A DNA stretch of 64,000 bases, taken from assembly GCF_016862095.1 (NCBI RefSeq), contig NZ_BOMH01000005.1, positions 1-64,000 on the forward strand, given 5' to 3'. The notes beneath the pieces were generated by a model. It saw only the letters and a program-made list of their open reading frames with translations. It made no database searches and had not been told where the DNA came from. The DNA comes from Actinoplanes cyaneus. GTDB taxonomy: Bacteria > Actinomycetota > Actinomycetes > Mycobacteriales > Micromonosporaceae. This document shows positions 40,856-49,735 of the stretch, piece by piece. The translations under genes were made by a program, and so were the position numbers. Position 1 is the first letter of the stretch; every line of letters starts with the position of its first letter.

Positions 40856-42118
40856 TCACGACGTCTCGGGAACCGGCACCGCAAGCGCGATGGTCAGCGC
40901 GAGCACCCACTGCGGATCCTTCAGCTTCTCCCCGTACAACTCCCGCAGCCGCGCCATCCGGTACCGCACCGTCTGCGGGTGCACGAACAGCTCCGCCGCC
41001 ACGTCCTCGCGCCGCCCGTGGTGCAGCAACCAGCTGCGCAGTGTCTCGACGAGTTTCGCCGCCGCGGTCCCGCGTTCCCCGGCGAGCGGCGCGAGGGCCT
41101 GCTCGCGCAGGTCGGCCAGGGCGACCGGGTCCGCCGAGACGACCAGCTCCGCCAGGTGGTCCTCGGTGTCGACCACCGTGTTGCCCACGGGCGTGTGCAG
41201 CTGGTGCACGCGGACGGCACGCTCGACCGAGTCCTGTGCCCGCAGCCAGGGCCGGGCCGGGCCGATCACCGCGTTGTGGCCGGTCAGCAGCCGGGTCAGA
41301 TGCGGGCGGGAGGCGCCCTGCGGGTCCGGCACGAGCAGGACCGCGGTCTCCGGCAGGTCCGGCAGCGCGCCGGCGAGCGGCAGCGTCCGGGGGTCGAGCA
41401 GGTCGATCAGCGAGCGCGCCGAGCGTTCCGGCAGCAGGATGGCGGTGAGGGTCTGCGGCGGCGTCCACTCGGCGCGCTCGGCGGCGGCCTGCAGCACGTG
41501 CACCGGCTCCCCCGCGACCAGCGCCTGGGCGAGTTGTTGCAGGTGGCGCAGCCGGAGCCGGCCGGTGGTGGCCAGCTCGTCGGCGTGCCCGGCGACGCTC
41601 GCCGCGGACAGCTCGTCGATGTAGGCGAAGACCAGTTCGGCGAAGTCCGCGATGGTCGCGGCCGGTTGCCCGCAGCGGACGCTGATCGCCGCGAGCTCCC
41701 GCCAGGCGACCCGGGCGCCGACCCGGTACGCCGAGAGCAGCGCGTCGAGGCTGCGGCCCGACCGTGCCTCGCCGCGGCCCAGCGCGTACGCTCCCTCCAG
41801 CGCCGACGCCAGCGGGGTGCCCGGGTCGCCGCTGGAGCGGGCCACCAGGCTCAGGAAGGTGCCGAGCGCGGCCTGCACCGCACGCTCGATCTTGTGGCCG
41901 AGCACTCCGGCGAACGCCTCGGCGTAGGCCGGCACCTCCTCGGTGATGGCCGCGATGGTCTGCACGGAGACCTCGGCCAGCCCCTGCCGCAGTGGATGGA
42001 CGAGATCGTCCGGCAACTGGTACGACCGGACGTCACGCAAGGGCTCGATCACACAGGGCTCCCCAGGTTTCAGGTCCGGCGCTTGTCTCCGCCGAACAAT
42101 TATGGCGCTTCGATTCAC
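40856..42118 (-). CDS. PucR-family transcription regulator
   Basis: 420 residues if the GTG at 42118 is used; a GTG at 42052 would give 398. The C-terminal PucR helix-turn-helix is clear (LRSWLLHHGRREDVAAELFV, then HPQTVRYRMARLRELYG). The middle is a GGDEF-like regulatory fold without catalytic residues, as in the CdaR/PucR group. The N-terminal helical region resembles that of actinobacterial PucR proteins beside desaturase genes. Divergent from the reductase-desaturase pair, which it probably activates, perhaps in response to fatty acids or membrane state; this is inferred from position. Confidence 0.88.
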   Translation of the reverse strand: MNRSAIIVRRRQAPDLKPGEPCVIEPLRDVRSYQLPDDLVHPLRQGLAEVSVQTIAAITEEVPAYAEAFAGVLGHKIERAVQAALGTFLSLVARSSGDPGTPLASALEGAYALGRGEARSGRSLDALLSAYRVGARVAWRELAAISVRCGQPAATIADFAELVFAYIDELSAASVAGHADELATTGRLRLRHLQQLAQALVAGEPVHVLQAAAERAEWTPPQTLTAILLPERSARSLIDLLDPRTLPLAGALPDLPETAVLLVPDPQGASRPHLTRLLTGHNAVIGPARPWLRAQDSVERAVRVHQLHTPVGNTVVDTEDHLAELVVSADPVALADLREQALAPLAGERGTAAAKLVETLRSWLLHHGRREDVAAELFVHPQTVRYRMARLRELYGEKLKDPQWVLALTIALAVPVPETS

Positions 42119-42165
42119 TTCCCCTGGTCATGCTTTCGTTCGTCGGAACCAGCAGTCTTGTTCAC

Positions 42166-43236
42166 GTGGCTGTTACACAGACATTGCGCAACGGCGCGTG
42201 GCGGGTCGTCGAGTTGATCACCACTCCGGTGGTGCCGACCGACTACCTCGACGTGATCGCTCCCCTGCGCAATCCGAACGTACTGCGCGCCCGGGTCGAG
42301 GCGGTTCACCGGGAGACCGCGAACGCGGTCACCCTGGAGCTGCGGCCGGGCCGCGGCTGGCGCCCGCACGAGCCGGGGCAGTATGTGCGTCTCGGCGTCG
42401 ACGTGGACGGCATCCGCCTGTGGCGCTCGTACTCGGTGAGCAGCCCGGCCGGGCAGCCCTCCGGGCGGATCAGCGTGACCGTCAACGCCGTACGCGACGG
42501 GGTTGTCAGCTCTTATCTGCTGGCCAACGCCCGCCGCGGCATGGTGATGAACCTGGACCTGCCGGCCGGCGATTTCGTCGTGCCGAGCCGGCGCCCGGCG
42601 AAGAGCCTGTTCGTGACCGCCGGCAGCGGGATCACGCCGGTCATGGGCATCCTGCGCAGCCTGGTCCACGAGCTCACCGACGTGGTCGTCGTGCATTCCG
42701 CCCGCACCGCCGAGGACGTGGTCTTCGGCGCCGACCTGCGGGCTCTCGCCGAGCAGGGCCGGATCACGCTGATCGAGCGGCACACCGGCGCCGACGGGCG
42801 GCTCAAGCCGGCCGACCTGGACATGCTGGTCCCCGACCGCTTCGAGCGCGAGACCTGGGCGTGCGGCCCGGGCGAGATGCTGGACGCCCTGTCGGAGAAC
42901 TGGGCCGAGGCGGGCGCCGCGCAGCGCCTGCACGTCGAGCGGTTCCGGCCGACGGTGCTGGTCGCCGGCGAGGGTGGCACTGTCACCTTCGAGCGTTCCG
43001 GCACGACGGTCGAGGCGCCGGGCGGCGTGTCGATCCTGGACGCCGGCGAGGCGGCGGGGCAGCTCATGCCGTCCGGCTGCCGGATGGGCATCTGCTACTC
43101 GTGCGTGCTGCCGATGCGCGAGGGCATCGTCCGCGACATGCGCGACGGCACCGTCACCACCGCCGTGGAAGGCGACAACGTGCTCGTCCAGACGTGCATC
43201 TCGGCCGCCGCCGGGCCGTGCCACCTGGACGCCTGA
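42166..43236 (+). CDS. Ferredoxin reductase, electron donor of acyl desaturase
   Basis: 356 residues from a GTG at 42166 (an ATG at 42130 is possible). The FAD domain has RLWRSYSVSS, the NAD(P)H domain has SLFVTAGSGITPVMGILRSL and WACGPGEML. A plant-type [2Fe-2S] domain at the end has C305, C310, C313 and C344 (SGCRMGICYSC, QTC). A fused FAD-NAD(P)-2Fe-2S chain next to a desaturase is like mycobacterial Rv3230c with DesA3: it passes electrons from NADPH to the di-iron desaturase at the membrane. Confidence 0.93.
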   Translation: MAVTQTLRNGAWRVVELITTPVVPTDYLDVIAPLRNPNVLRARVEAVHRETANAVTLELRPGRGWRPHEPGQYVRLGVDVDGIRLWRSYSVSSPAGQPSGRISVTVNAVRDGVVSSYLLANARRGMVMNLDLPAGDFVVPSRRPAKSLFVTAGSGITPVMGILRSLVHELTDVVVVHSARTAEDVVFGADLRALAEQGRITLIERHTGADGRLKPADLDMLVPDRFERETWACGPGEMLDALSENWAEAGAAQRLHVERFRPTVLVAGEGGTVTFERSGTTVEAPGGVSILDAGEAAGQLMPSGCRMGICYSCVLPMREGIVRDMRDGTVTTAVEGDNVLVQTCISAAAGPCHLDA

Positions 43237-43279
43237 CCATTCCTGATCACGACCCCCCAGTAGAGAACAAGAGGAACTC

Positions 43280-44434
43280 GTGACGACTCTGCAACGCCAG
43301 GAAGTGAACCCGATCGGCCACCTGACCGCCGAGGACATCGAGGCCATCGGCCGCGAGCTGGACGCCATCCGGGACGAGGTGCTCGCGAACCGGGGGGAAC
43401 GCGACGCCGCCTACATCCGCAAGGTGATCAAGGTCCAGCGCAGCCTGGAGATGGGCAGCCGGGCGGTCCTGCTGTTCTCGCTCTTCCCGCCGGCCTGGAT
43501 CGTCGGCACGGCCGGCCTCTCGGTGGCGAAGATCCTCGAGAACATGGAGATCGGCCACAACATCCTGCACGGGCAGTACGACTTCATGCGGGACCCGAAG
43601 ATCCACTCCACGACCTGGGAGTGGGACCACGTCACCCCGGCCGACCAGTGGAAGCACTCGCACAACGAGATCCACCACAAGTACACCAACGTGGTCGGCA
43701 AGGACAACGACCTCGGTTACGGCATCATGCGGGTCGACGAGAACCAGAAATGGCACCCGTTCTTCCTGGCCCAGCCGCTGTGGAACTTCATCAACGCGCT
43801 CTTCTTCGAGTACGGGATCGCGGCTTACGACCTGAACCTGGGCCGCAACCTGAAGTCCAAGAAGCGCCGCAGCGACCCGGAGTTCAAGGCGAACGTGAAG
43901 GCGGTCGGCCGCAAGATCCGCCGCCAGGTGCTGAAGGACTACATCATCCACCCGGCGCTGTCCGGCCCGTCCTTCCTGCACACGATCGCCGCGAACTTCA
44001 CCGCGAACATCGTGCGCAACCTGTGGAGCCACTCGGTGATCATGTGCGGTCACTTCCCGAACGGCGTCTCCACCTTCGAGCGCACCTCGATCAAGGGTGA
44101 GACCCGCGGCGAGTGGTACCTGCGGCAGATGCTCGGCTCGGCCAACATCTCCGGCAGCAAGCTGATGCACATCATGACCGGCAACCTGTCCCACCAGATC
44201 GAGCACCACCTCTTCCCCGACCTGCCGAGCAGCCGTTATGCCGAGGTCGCGGTCAAGGTGCGGGCACTCTTCGAGAAGTACGATCTGCCGTACGTGACGG
44301 GGCCGCTCCCGGTCCAGGTGGCGTCGGCGTGGGCGAAGGTCATCCGCCTCTCCCTGCCGAACCGCAAACCGACCGCGGCGCCGGACCACTCGCGCCCGCC
44401 GCGCATCCCGGCGACCGAGCCCGCCACCGCCTGA
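43280..44434 (+). CDS. Membrane acyl-CoA/fatty acid desaturase
   Basis: 384 residues, DesA3-like. It inserts a double bond (probably delta-9) into acyl chains using a di-iron centre. The three histidine boxes are intact: H93-N-I-L-H97, H128-N-E-I-H132-H133, and H305-Q-I-E-H309-H310. Hydrophobic stretches flank box one and the region near 150-175. GTG start with GAGGAA upstream. It follows its reductase by 43 bases, in one operon controlled from the PucR side, and ends at a strong hairpin. Confidence 0.95.
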   Translation: MTTLQRQEVNPIGHLTAEDIEAIGRELDAIRDEVLANRGERDAAYIRKVIKVQRSLEMGSRAVLLFSLFPPAWIVGTAGLSVAKILENMEIGHNILHGQYDFMRDPKIHSTTWEWDHVTPADQWKHSHNEIHHKYTNVVGKDNDLGYGIMRVDENQKWHPFFLAQPLWNFINALFFEYGIAAYDLNLGRNLKSKKRRSDPEFKANVKAVGRKIRRQVLKDYIIHPALSGPSFLHTIAANFTANIVRNLWSHSVIMCGHFPNGVSTFERTSIKGETRGEWYLRQMLGSANISGSKLMHIMTGNLSHQIEHHLFPDLPSSRYAEVAVKVRALFEKYDLPYVTGPLPVQVASAWAKVIRLSLPNRKPTAAPDHSRPPRIPATEPATA

Positions 44435-44451
44435 TCCACCCCGGATCCGTT

Positions 44452-44481
44452 CAGGCCGCAGCCCCACCCGGCTGCGGCCTG
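44452..44481 (+). terminator. Terminator of the desaturase operon
   Basis: Perfect 12-base-pair stem CAGGCCGCAGCC/GGCTGCGGCCTG with a six-base loop, 18 bases after the desaturase stop. It may also serve the convergent small gene. Confidence 0.75.
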
Positions 44482-44514
44482 GACTCGTTGTGGCCCCGGA
44501 CCGATCGCCGCCGG

Positions 44515-44838
44515 TCAGCCGCGCAGGTGCCGCCCGCCGGGCTGCACGTCCGGCTGCCTCAGGATCAGGTAGGCAAAGAGCCACATCGGCACGTAACCGA
44601 GCACCGCGGCCCACAGCATCGGGAACTCCGAGCAGAAGAACGCGGCCACGCACACCAGCGTGAACAGGCAGCCGAGCAGGTAGGCCCCGGTCGCGACGAG
44701 TGGCGGCCGCTGCCCGCCGCGCCGCACATGACGGGTCGCCACGGCGTAGGTGAACGGGATCGCGCCCGGCTGCACCACCAGCACGATCATGCCCAGCAGC
44801 AGGAGAACGGTCCCGGCGGAGACCTCGACGTGCGGCAC
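44515..44838 (-). CDS. Small membrane protein, unknown
   Basis: 107 residues from a GTG at 44838, with AGGGGG upstream; GTG codons at 44847 and 44856 are alternatives. Three hydrophobic helices (AGTVLLLLGMIVLVVQPGAI, YLLGCLFTLVCVAAFF, LWAAVLGYVPMWLFAYLIL) with a basic loop between the first two. No family was recognised. Confidence 0.55.
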   Translation of the reverse strand: MPHVEVSAGTVLLLLGMIVLVVQPGAIPFTYAVATRHVRRGGQRPPLVATGAYLLGCLFTLVCVAAFFCSEFPMLWAAVLGYVPMWLFAYLILRQPDVQPGGRHLRG

Positions 44839-45022
44839 CCGGCCCACCCCCTGCACCCATCGACGACCACCAAGGTCCTCGCAGGTTACTCGTCGGTATC
44901 CCCGAAGCGCCAGAGGTTCCCGGCGACGTCCGCGGCCCGCCACCTTCCACGGGAGCCGGATCCGGAGAGACTGTTCAACTTCCGGACATCCCCGGGCAAC
45001 CCCCAGGCCCCAAGATCATTCG

Positions 45023-45409
45023 ATGGTCACCGACGCCGCCCCGGCCCCCGCCGTCTCCGGGTGGGTGACTCTGCGCCGCGCCGCCACCGGCGCGGGGCTG
45101 GCCATCGCGGCCACCGTCCTGATCGGCCTGGCCGGGCGTCCGGTCGGTGACTTCGTCGGCGTCAGCGTGCTGATCTGGTCGACCTGCGCCCTGTACAACG
45201 GCGGCGACCGGCATCGCCGGATCGCCTGCGCCGCCGCCGCGGTCACCGCGGCGGTCGTCTGGCTGGGCACCCTCCCGATCCCCGACGCCGGACTGCCCGG
45301 CAACGTGGGCGGGGCGCTGCTGGGCGCACTGGCCGCCAGCCAGGTCTACGCCGTGATCACCAGGGTCGGCCTGGCGGCCGCCGGACGTGCTCCGGATCAG
45401 GCCAGGTAG
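45023..45409 (+). CDS. Small membrane protein, unknown
   Basis: 128 residues from the ATG at 45023. Three to four hydrophobic segments (AGLAIAATVLIGLAG, FVGVSVLIWSTCALY, IACAAAAVTAAVVWLGTL, GGALLGALAASQVYAVIT). It is divergent from the 44.5-kb membrane gene, and its last 13 bases overlap the convergent GH4 gene, which argues against a terminator there. No motif was recognised. Confidence 0.6.
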   Translation: MVTDAAPAPAVSGWVTLRRAATGAGLAIAATVLIGLAGRPVGDFVGVSVLIWSTCALYNGGDRHRRIACAAAAVTAAVVWLGTLPIPDAGLPGNVGGALLGALAASQVYAVITRVGLAAAGRAPDQAR

Positions 45410-46710
45410 GCCAGCTCCGGCAGCTCGGCCCGGTAGGCGTCGACCAGCCGCGCGCCCAGCTCCGCGTCCCCCACCAGAGGATGCGCCGCCATCGCCCGGA
45501 CCGCCGCGTCCCGCGAGCCCGTCGCGACCGCGGACAGGATCAGCCGATCGGTGGTCTTCACCGCCCGCACCAGCTCCACCGCGTGCCCCGGCAGCGGAGC
45601 CACCGGCAACGGCACGGCCCCGCGCGCGTCGACCCGGCACGGCACTTCGACCACCGCGTCGTCGTCGAGGATCGACAGGGTCCCCCGATTGCGGACGTTC
45701 AGGATCAGCGTCGCCGGCTCGTCCCGGGCCAGCGCCCGCATGACGGCCAGCGCCACCCCCTCGTACCCCGCCGGGCGCGACTCGTCCTGCTCGCGCTCCC
45801 CCGCGCCGGTCAGCGACCGGTTCTCCGACATGTACGTCGCCTCCCGCTCCCGCCACGCGTCCCGCCACGCCTGCAGCGGCTCCCGCGAGGCGATGTCGTG
45901 ATAGCACCGCTCCTGCTGCTCGAGCAGGAACGCGCCACGGGTCCGGGGCGCCGAGCGCAGCGCCTCGAAGGTCCCCGCCGGGTCGTAGTAGTAGTGCAGG
46001 TACTCGTTCGGCACGGCTCCCAGCTCGCGCAGGTTGCCGAAGAGCCGGCCCTCCTCGATCGTTTCCAGCAGCTTGTCGTCGGCGAGCAGCCCCGGCAGCA
46101 GGTCACGCCCAGCCGCGTCGTGCACGCCGTAGAGCCAGCCGAGATGGTTCAGCCCCGCGTAATCGATCCGCACCTCGCCCGGGTCGGCCCCGAGCGCCCG
46201 CAGCACCCGGTCCACCAGCCCGGTCGGCGAGTCGCAGATCCCGATCACCCGATCGCCGAGCAGCCCGGACATCGCCTCGGTGACCAGCCCCGCCGGATTC
46301 GTGAAGTTGATCAGCCAGGCGTCCGGCGCGACCTCGGCGGTCAGCGCGGCGATCCGGAGGGATTCCGGGACCGAGCGCAGCCCGTACGCGATGCCGCCCG
46401 CGCCGACCGTCTCCTGCCCGAGCACGCCGGCGGCCAGCGCGACCCGCTCGTCCACCACCCGCCCGCGCAGCCCGCCGACCCGGATCGCGGAGAACACGAA
46501 CGCGGCCCCGGTCAGCGCCTCCGTCAGATCGGTGGTGGTCCGCACGGGCAGTGAGCCCAGCGCGGCGAGCACCCGCCCGATCGCGTCGAGGCGCCCGGCG
46601 TCCACGTCGTGCAGGACCACCTCGGTGATGGTCCGTTCCGGGTCGGCCAGCAGCGCCCGGTACACCAGGGGAACGCGGAACCCGCCACCGCCGAGGATCG
46701 TCAGCCGCAT
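45397..46710 (-). CDS. GH4-family glycosidase (6-phospho-glycosidase type)
   Basis: 437 residues of glycoside hydrolase family 4, the NAD- and metal-dependent glycosidases that work by oxidation and elimination. The NAD-binding start is LTILGGGGFRVPLVY. The metal ligands of the family are present: cysteine at about 159 (GICDSPTGL) and histidine at about 189 (AGLNHLGW). INFTNPAGLVTEA and NEYLHYYYDP are also typical. The branch with these motifs includes 6-phospho-beta-glucosidases. It is the last gene of a PfkB-ABC operon, one base after the binding protein gene. Whether it needs a phosphorylated substrate here is open. Confidence 0.92.
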   Translation of the reverse strand: MRLTILGGGGFRVPLVYRALLADPERTITEVVLHDVDAGRLDAIGRVLAALGSLPVRTTTDLTEALTGAAFVFSAIRVGGLRGRVVDERVALAAGVLGQETVGAGGIAYGLRSVPESLRIAALTAEVAPDAWLINFTNPAGLVTEAMSGLLGDRVIGICDSPTGLVDRVLRALGADPGEVRIDYAGLNHLGWLYGVHDAAGRDLLPGLLADDKLLETIEEGRLFGNLRELGAVPNEYLHYYYDPAGTFEALRSAPRTRGAFLLEQQERCYHDIASREPLQAWRDAWREREATYMSENRSLTGAGEREQDESRPAGYEGVALAVMRALARDEPATLILNVRNRGTLSILDDDAVVEVPCRVDARGAVPLPVAPLPGHAVELVRAVKTTDRLILSAVATGSRDAAVRAMAAHPLVGDAELGARLVDAYRAELPELAYLA

Positions 46711-46711
46711 G

Positions 46712-47995
46712 TCAGCCCTTCATCGCTTCGTTGCCCGCGTTCTGCGCCTTGCGCAGACCGTCCACGACGCCGAGCTGCCCCAGGAAGACCTGTTGCAGCA
46801 CCGGCGCATACGCCGTCCCGCCGGACCCGACGCGCGGGCCGACCGGCGCCGGGAACGTCGTCCCGCCCGCCGAGTCGAGGAACGGTTGCAGGTCCACGCC
46901 CCGCTGCCGCCAATGGTCGACGAACGCCGGTTGCACCGAGGTGACCCCCGGGAACGCGTAGCCGCCCGCGGCGATCGGCCGCTGCCCGTCCGCCGAGCCG
47001 ATCCACTTCAGCACCTCGGTGGTCGCCTCCTTGTGCGCGGTCCTCGCCGACGCGACAGCGGCCACGCCGTGCACCACGCCGACCCGGCCGGCCGGGCCGT
47101 CGAGCAGCGGCGCGATCCCCCACGGGAAGCCGGCGCCGTCATGGACGGCCTTCAGGTGGTAGGGCCCCGACTGGAACAGCGCGATCCGGCCCTGGGTGAA
47201 CAGCTGGAGCGCCTTGTCGCTGTTGGTGTTCGTGTCCGCGGCCGAGGGGGCCACGTGCTCCTTGTTGATCAGGTCCACGACGTACTGCACGGCCTGCGCG
47301 GTCTTCGGCTGGTCCGCGAAGGTGAAGGCGTCACCCGTCTGCCAGGTGCCACCGTTGGACCCCACGAAATCCCACATGATCGCCTGCTGGTCGAGGGCGG
47401 CGTTGAACCCGTACGTCGTGATGTCCTTGGGATCGAAGCCCGCCTCGCCGGGATGCCGGCCCGCGCCGTCGGCCGTGAGCCGCCGCAGCGCCGCGCGGAA
47501 CGGGTCGTCAGGACGGGACGGATCCCAGGTCAGGGCCGCCGGGTCGACACCGGCCTTCGTGACGAGGTCCTTGTTGTAGTAGAGCGCGATCGAGTCCCAC
47601 AGCTGCGGCACGCCCCACAGCTTTCCGCCGCGCGTGTAGAGGTCGACGACCGATTTCGTCCAGTCGCCGCTGACGTCGACGGGCAGCAGATGCCCGTTGT
47701 CGGCGTAGAGGCCGAAGTTGGACGTGTTCGTCCAGAAGATGTCGGCGGCCGTGCCCGCGGCGACGTCGGCGGGCAGCTTGGTCCAGTAGTCGGCCCACGG
47801 CACCACCTGGACGTCGACGGTGATCTCCGGATGTGTCTTCTCGAAGGCCGCGAAGGATTGCTCGTACGCCGTGGCGACCTGCTCGTCCCAGAGCCGGAAC
47901 GTGACAGTGGTCTTCCCGTCGGCGTCGTCGTTGCCGGCGATCGAGCAGCCCGCGGTCAGCAGGAGGGCCGTGATGGTCAGGAACAGTCGTCGCAT
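46712..47995 (-). CDS. Sugar-binding lipoprotein of ABC transporter
   Basis: 427 residues. Signal peptide with lipobox LLTAGC, then a two-lobed sugar-binding protein (TVTFRLWDEQVATAYEQSFA, GTAADIFWTNTSNFGLYADN, QLWDSIALYYNKDLVTKAGV). Many aromatic residues (Trp, Tyr) suit stacking on sugar rings. It belongs to the second sugar operon, four bases from the permease gene. From the GH4 neighbour the ligand is likely a disaccharide or glycoside. Confidence 0.93.
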   Translation of the reverse strand: MRRLFLTITALLLTAGCSIAGNDDADGKTTVTFRLWDEQVATAYEQSFAAFEKTHPEITVDVQVVPWADYWTKLPADVAAGTAADIFWTNTSNFGLYADNGHLLPVDVSGDWTKSVVDLYTRGGKLWGVPQLWDSIALYYNKDLVTKAGVDPAALTWDPSRPDDPFRAALRRLTADGAGRHPGEAGFDPKDITTYGFNAALDQQAIMWDFVGSNGGTWQTGDAFTFADQPKTAQAVQYVVDLINKEHVAPSAADTNTNSDKALQLFTQGRIALFQSGPYHLKAVHDGAGFPWGIAPLLDGPAGRVGVVHGVAAVASARTAHKEATTEVLKWIGSADGQRPIAAGGYAFPGVTSVQPAFVDHWRQRGVDLQPFLDSAGGTTFPAPVGPRVGSGGTAYAPVLQQVFLGQLGVVDGLRKAQNAGNEAMKG

Positions 47996-47999
47996 GTGC

Positions 48000-48815
48000 T
48001 CACTTCATCCCGGTGATGGTGATCGACTTGACGATGTGCTTCTGGAAGATCGTGAAGAGCACGAGCAGCGGCATCGTGGCGAGTGTCGTGGCGGCCATGA
48101 CCAGGGTCCAATTGCCCTGGTACTGACTTTGCAGGCCGGCCACCGCGACGGTCAGCACCTCCCAGCGCGCGCCGCTGGTGACCACCAGCGGCCAGAGGAA
48201 GTCGTTCCAGTGGGTGACCGCCGTGATGATCAGCAGGGTGGCCAGGACCGGACGGCTCAGCGGCAGCATCACGTGCCGCAGCACCCGTGGATGCCCGGCC
48301 CCGTCGATCCGCGCGGCGTCCAGCAGCTCCTGCGGGACGGCCCGGAAGAACTGGCGCAGCAGGAAGATCGCATACGGCGAGCCGAACATCGAGGGCAGCA
48401 CGATCCCCCAGAACGTGTTCACCAGCCCCGCCTCGCTGAGCAGCACGAACCGGGGCACCAGCACCGCGACGGCCGGCACCATCAGCGTCGCCAGGTACAC
48501 CCAGAAGATCGCGTCCCGGCCCGGGAAGTCCAGGCGCGCGAACGCGTAGGCGGCCAGCACCGAGCAGACGAGCTGTCCGAGAACGACCACCAGCACGACC
48601 TGGACGGTGATCACCAGCGGCGGGATCAGGGTGTGCCCGCCGACCGTCAGCTCCGCGTAGTTCTCCCCGGTCGGCGGGCGGGGCGGGGCCAGCGGCGGCT
48701 GCTGCGCGAACTGCCGCGGCGTCTTCACCGACGTCTGGACGCTCATCAGGTAGGGCGCGAGGATCACCACCGCGGCCAGGCTCAGCGCGAGGTAGGTCAG
48801 CACGGCACGGCGCAT
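48000..48815 (-). CDS. Carbohydrate ABC transporter permease, MalG type
   Basis: 271 residues from the ATG at 48815. Six helices; EAA loop QELLDAARIDGAGHPRVLRH then VMLPLSRPV; C-terminus TITGMK. No ATPase gene lies in the operon, so a shared MsiK-type ATPase is expected elsewhere in the genome. Confidence 0.92.
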   Translation of the reverse strand: MRRAVLTYLALSLAAVVILAPYLMSVQTSVKTPRQFAQQPPLAPPRPPTGENYAELTVGGHTLIPPLVITVQVVLVVVLGQLVCSVLAAYAFARLDFPGRDAIFWVYLATLMVPAVAVLVPRFVLLSEAGLVNTFWGIVLPSMFGSPYAIFLLRQFFRAVPQELLDAARIDGAGHPRVLRHVMLPLSRPVLATLLIITAVTHWNDFLWPLVVTSGARWEVLTVAVAGLQSQYQGNWTLVMAATTLATMPLLVLFTIFQKHIVKSITITGMK

Positions 48816-48817
48816 GA

Positions 48818-49735
48818 TCACCCCATCTCGTACGTCGTGCGCCGGCGGAAGTACGTCTGCTGGGCGATCGTCACCGTGATCAACAGCAGGAACAGGACCA
48901 CGGACATGGCCGCGGCCCGGCCCATCCGGAAGTTGACGAACGCCTCCCGGTAGATCGTGTACGCCACCACCTCGGTGCGCCCGGCAGGCCCGCCCCCGGT
49001 CATCGCGTAGACCGTGTCGAACACCTGGAAGCTGCTGATCACGCCGGTCGCGAGGACGAAGAACGTGGTCGGGCGCAACAGCGGCAGCGTGACCCGCCGC
49101 AGGCCCTGCCACGGGCCGGCACCGTCGATGCGGGCGGCCTCCCCGTACTGCGGGGGGATCCCGGCGAGGCCGGCCAGGAAGAACAGCGCCACATAGCCCA
49201 CATTGGTCCAGATGGTGACCGCGGCGACCGACGGCAGGGCGAGCGCCGGGCTGGTCAGCCACTCGATCCGGTGGCCGAGCAACTCGTTGATCGCGCCGTC
49301 GGACGGGTCGAAGAGCCAGCGCCAGACGACGCCGAGCGCGAGCGGGGCGCTGATCCACGGCAGCACCAGGATCGCGCGGAACCAGGTGGAACCGGGCAGC
49401 CGCTGATCGAGCAGCAGGGCGGCGGCCAGGCCGAGCGCGGTCTGCAGCGGGATGACCAGCAGCACGAAGACCGCGGTGACCGCCAGCGATCGGCCGAACG
49501 CCGGGTCGCCCAGGATCGACCGGTAGTTGTCGAGGCCGGTCCACCGGGCCGGGTCGATCAGATCCCACCGGGTGAGGCTGATGCCGAGCACGACGACGAC
49601 CGGCGCCAGCAGGAAACCGCCGACCCCGACCAGGCTGGGCGCCAGGAACGCGAGACCCGTGAGCGTGTCCCGCCGCGACCGGCCCGGCCGTGCGCGAGCC
49701 GCCGGCACGGCCCGGCGTGCGGGAGCCACCGTCAC
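48818..49735 (-). CDS. Carbohydrate ABC transporter permease, MalF type
   Basis: 305 residues from a GTG overlapping the PfkB kinase stop (GTGA). A basic N-terminal tail is followed by six helices. EAA motif PQYGEAARIDGAGPWQGLRR then VTLPLLRP. Partner of the MalG-type permease downstream. The long upstream open frame in this phase is antisense-like and was not included. Confidence 0.92.
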   Translation of the reverse strand: MTVAPARRAVPAARARPGRSRRDTLTGLAFLAPSLVGVGGFLLAPVVVVLGISLTRWDLIDPARWTGLDNYRSILGDPAFGRSLAVTAVFVLLVIPLQTALGLAAALLLDQRLPGSTWFRAILVLPWISAPLALGVVWRWLFDPSDGAINELLGHRIEWLTSPALALPSVAAVTIWTNVGYVALFFLAGLAGIPPQYGEAARIDGAGPWQGLRRVTLPLLRPTTFFVLATGVISSFQVFDTVYAMTGGGPAGRTEVVAYTIYREAFVNFRMGRAAAMSVVLFLLLITVTIAQQTYFRRRTTYEMG

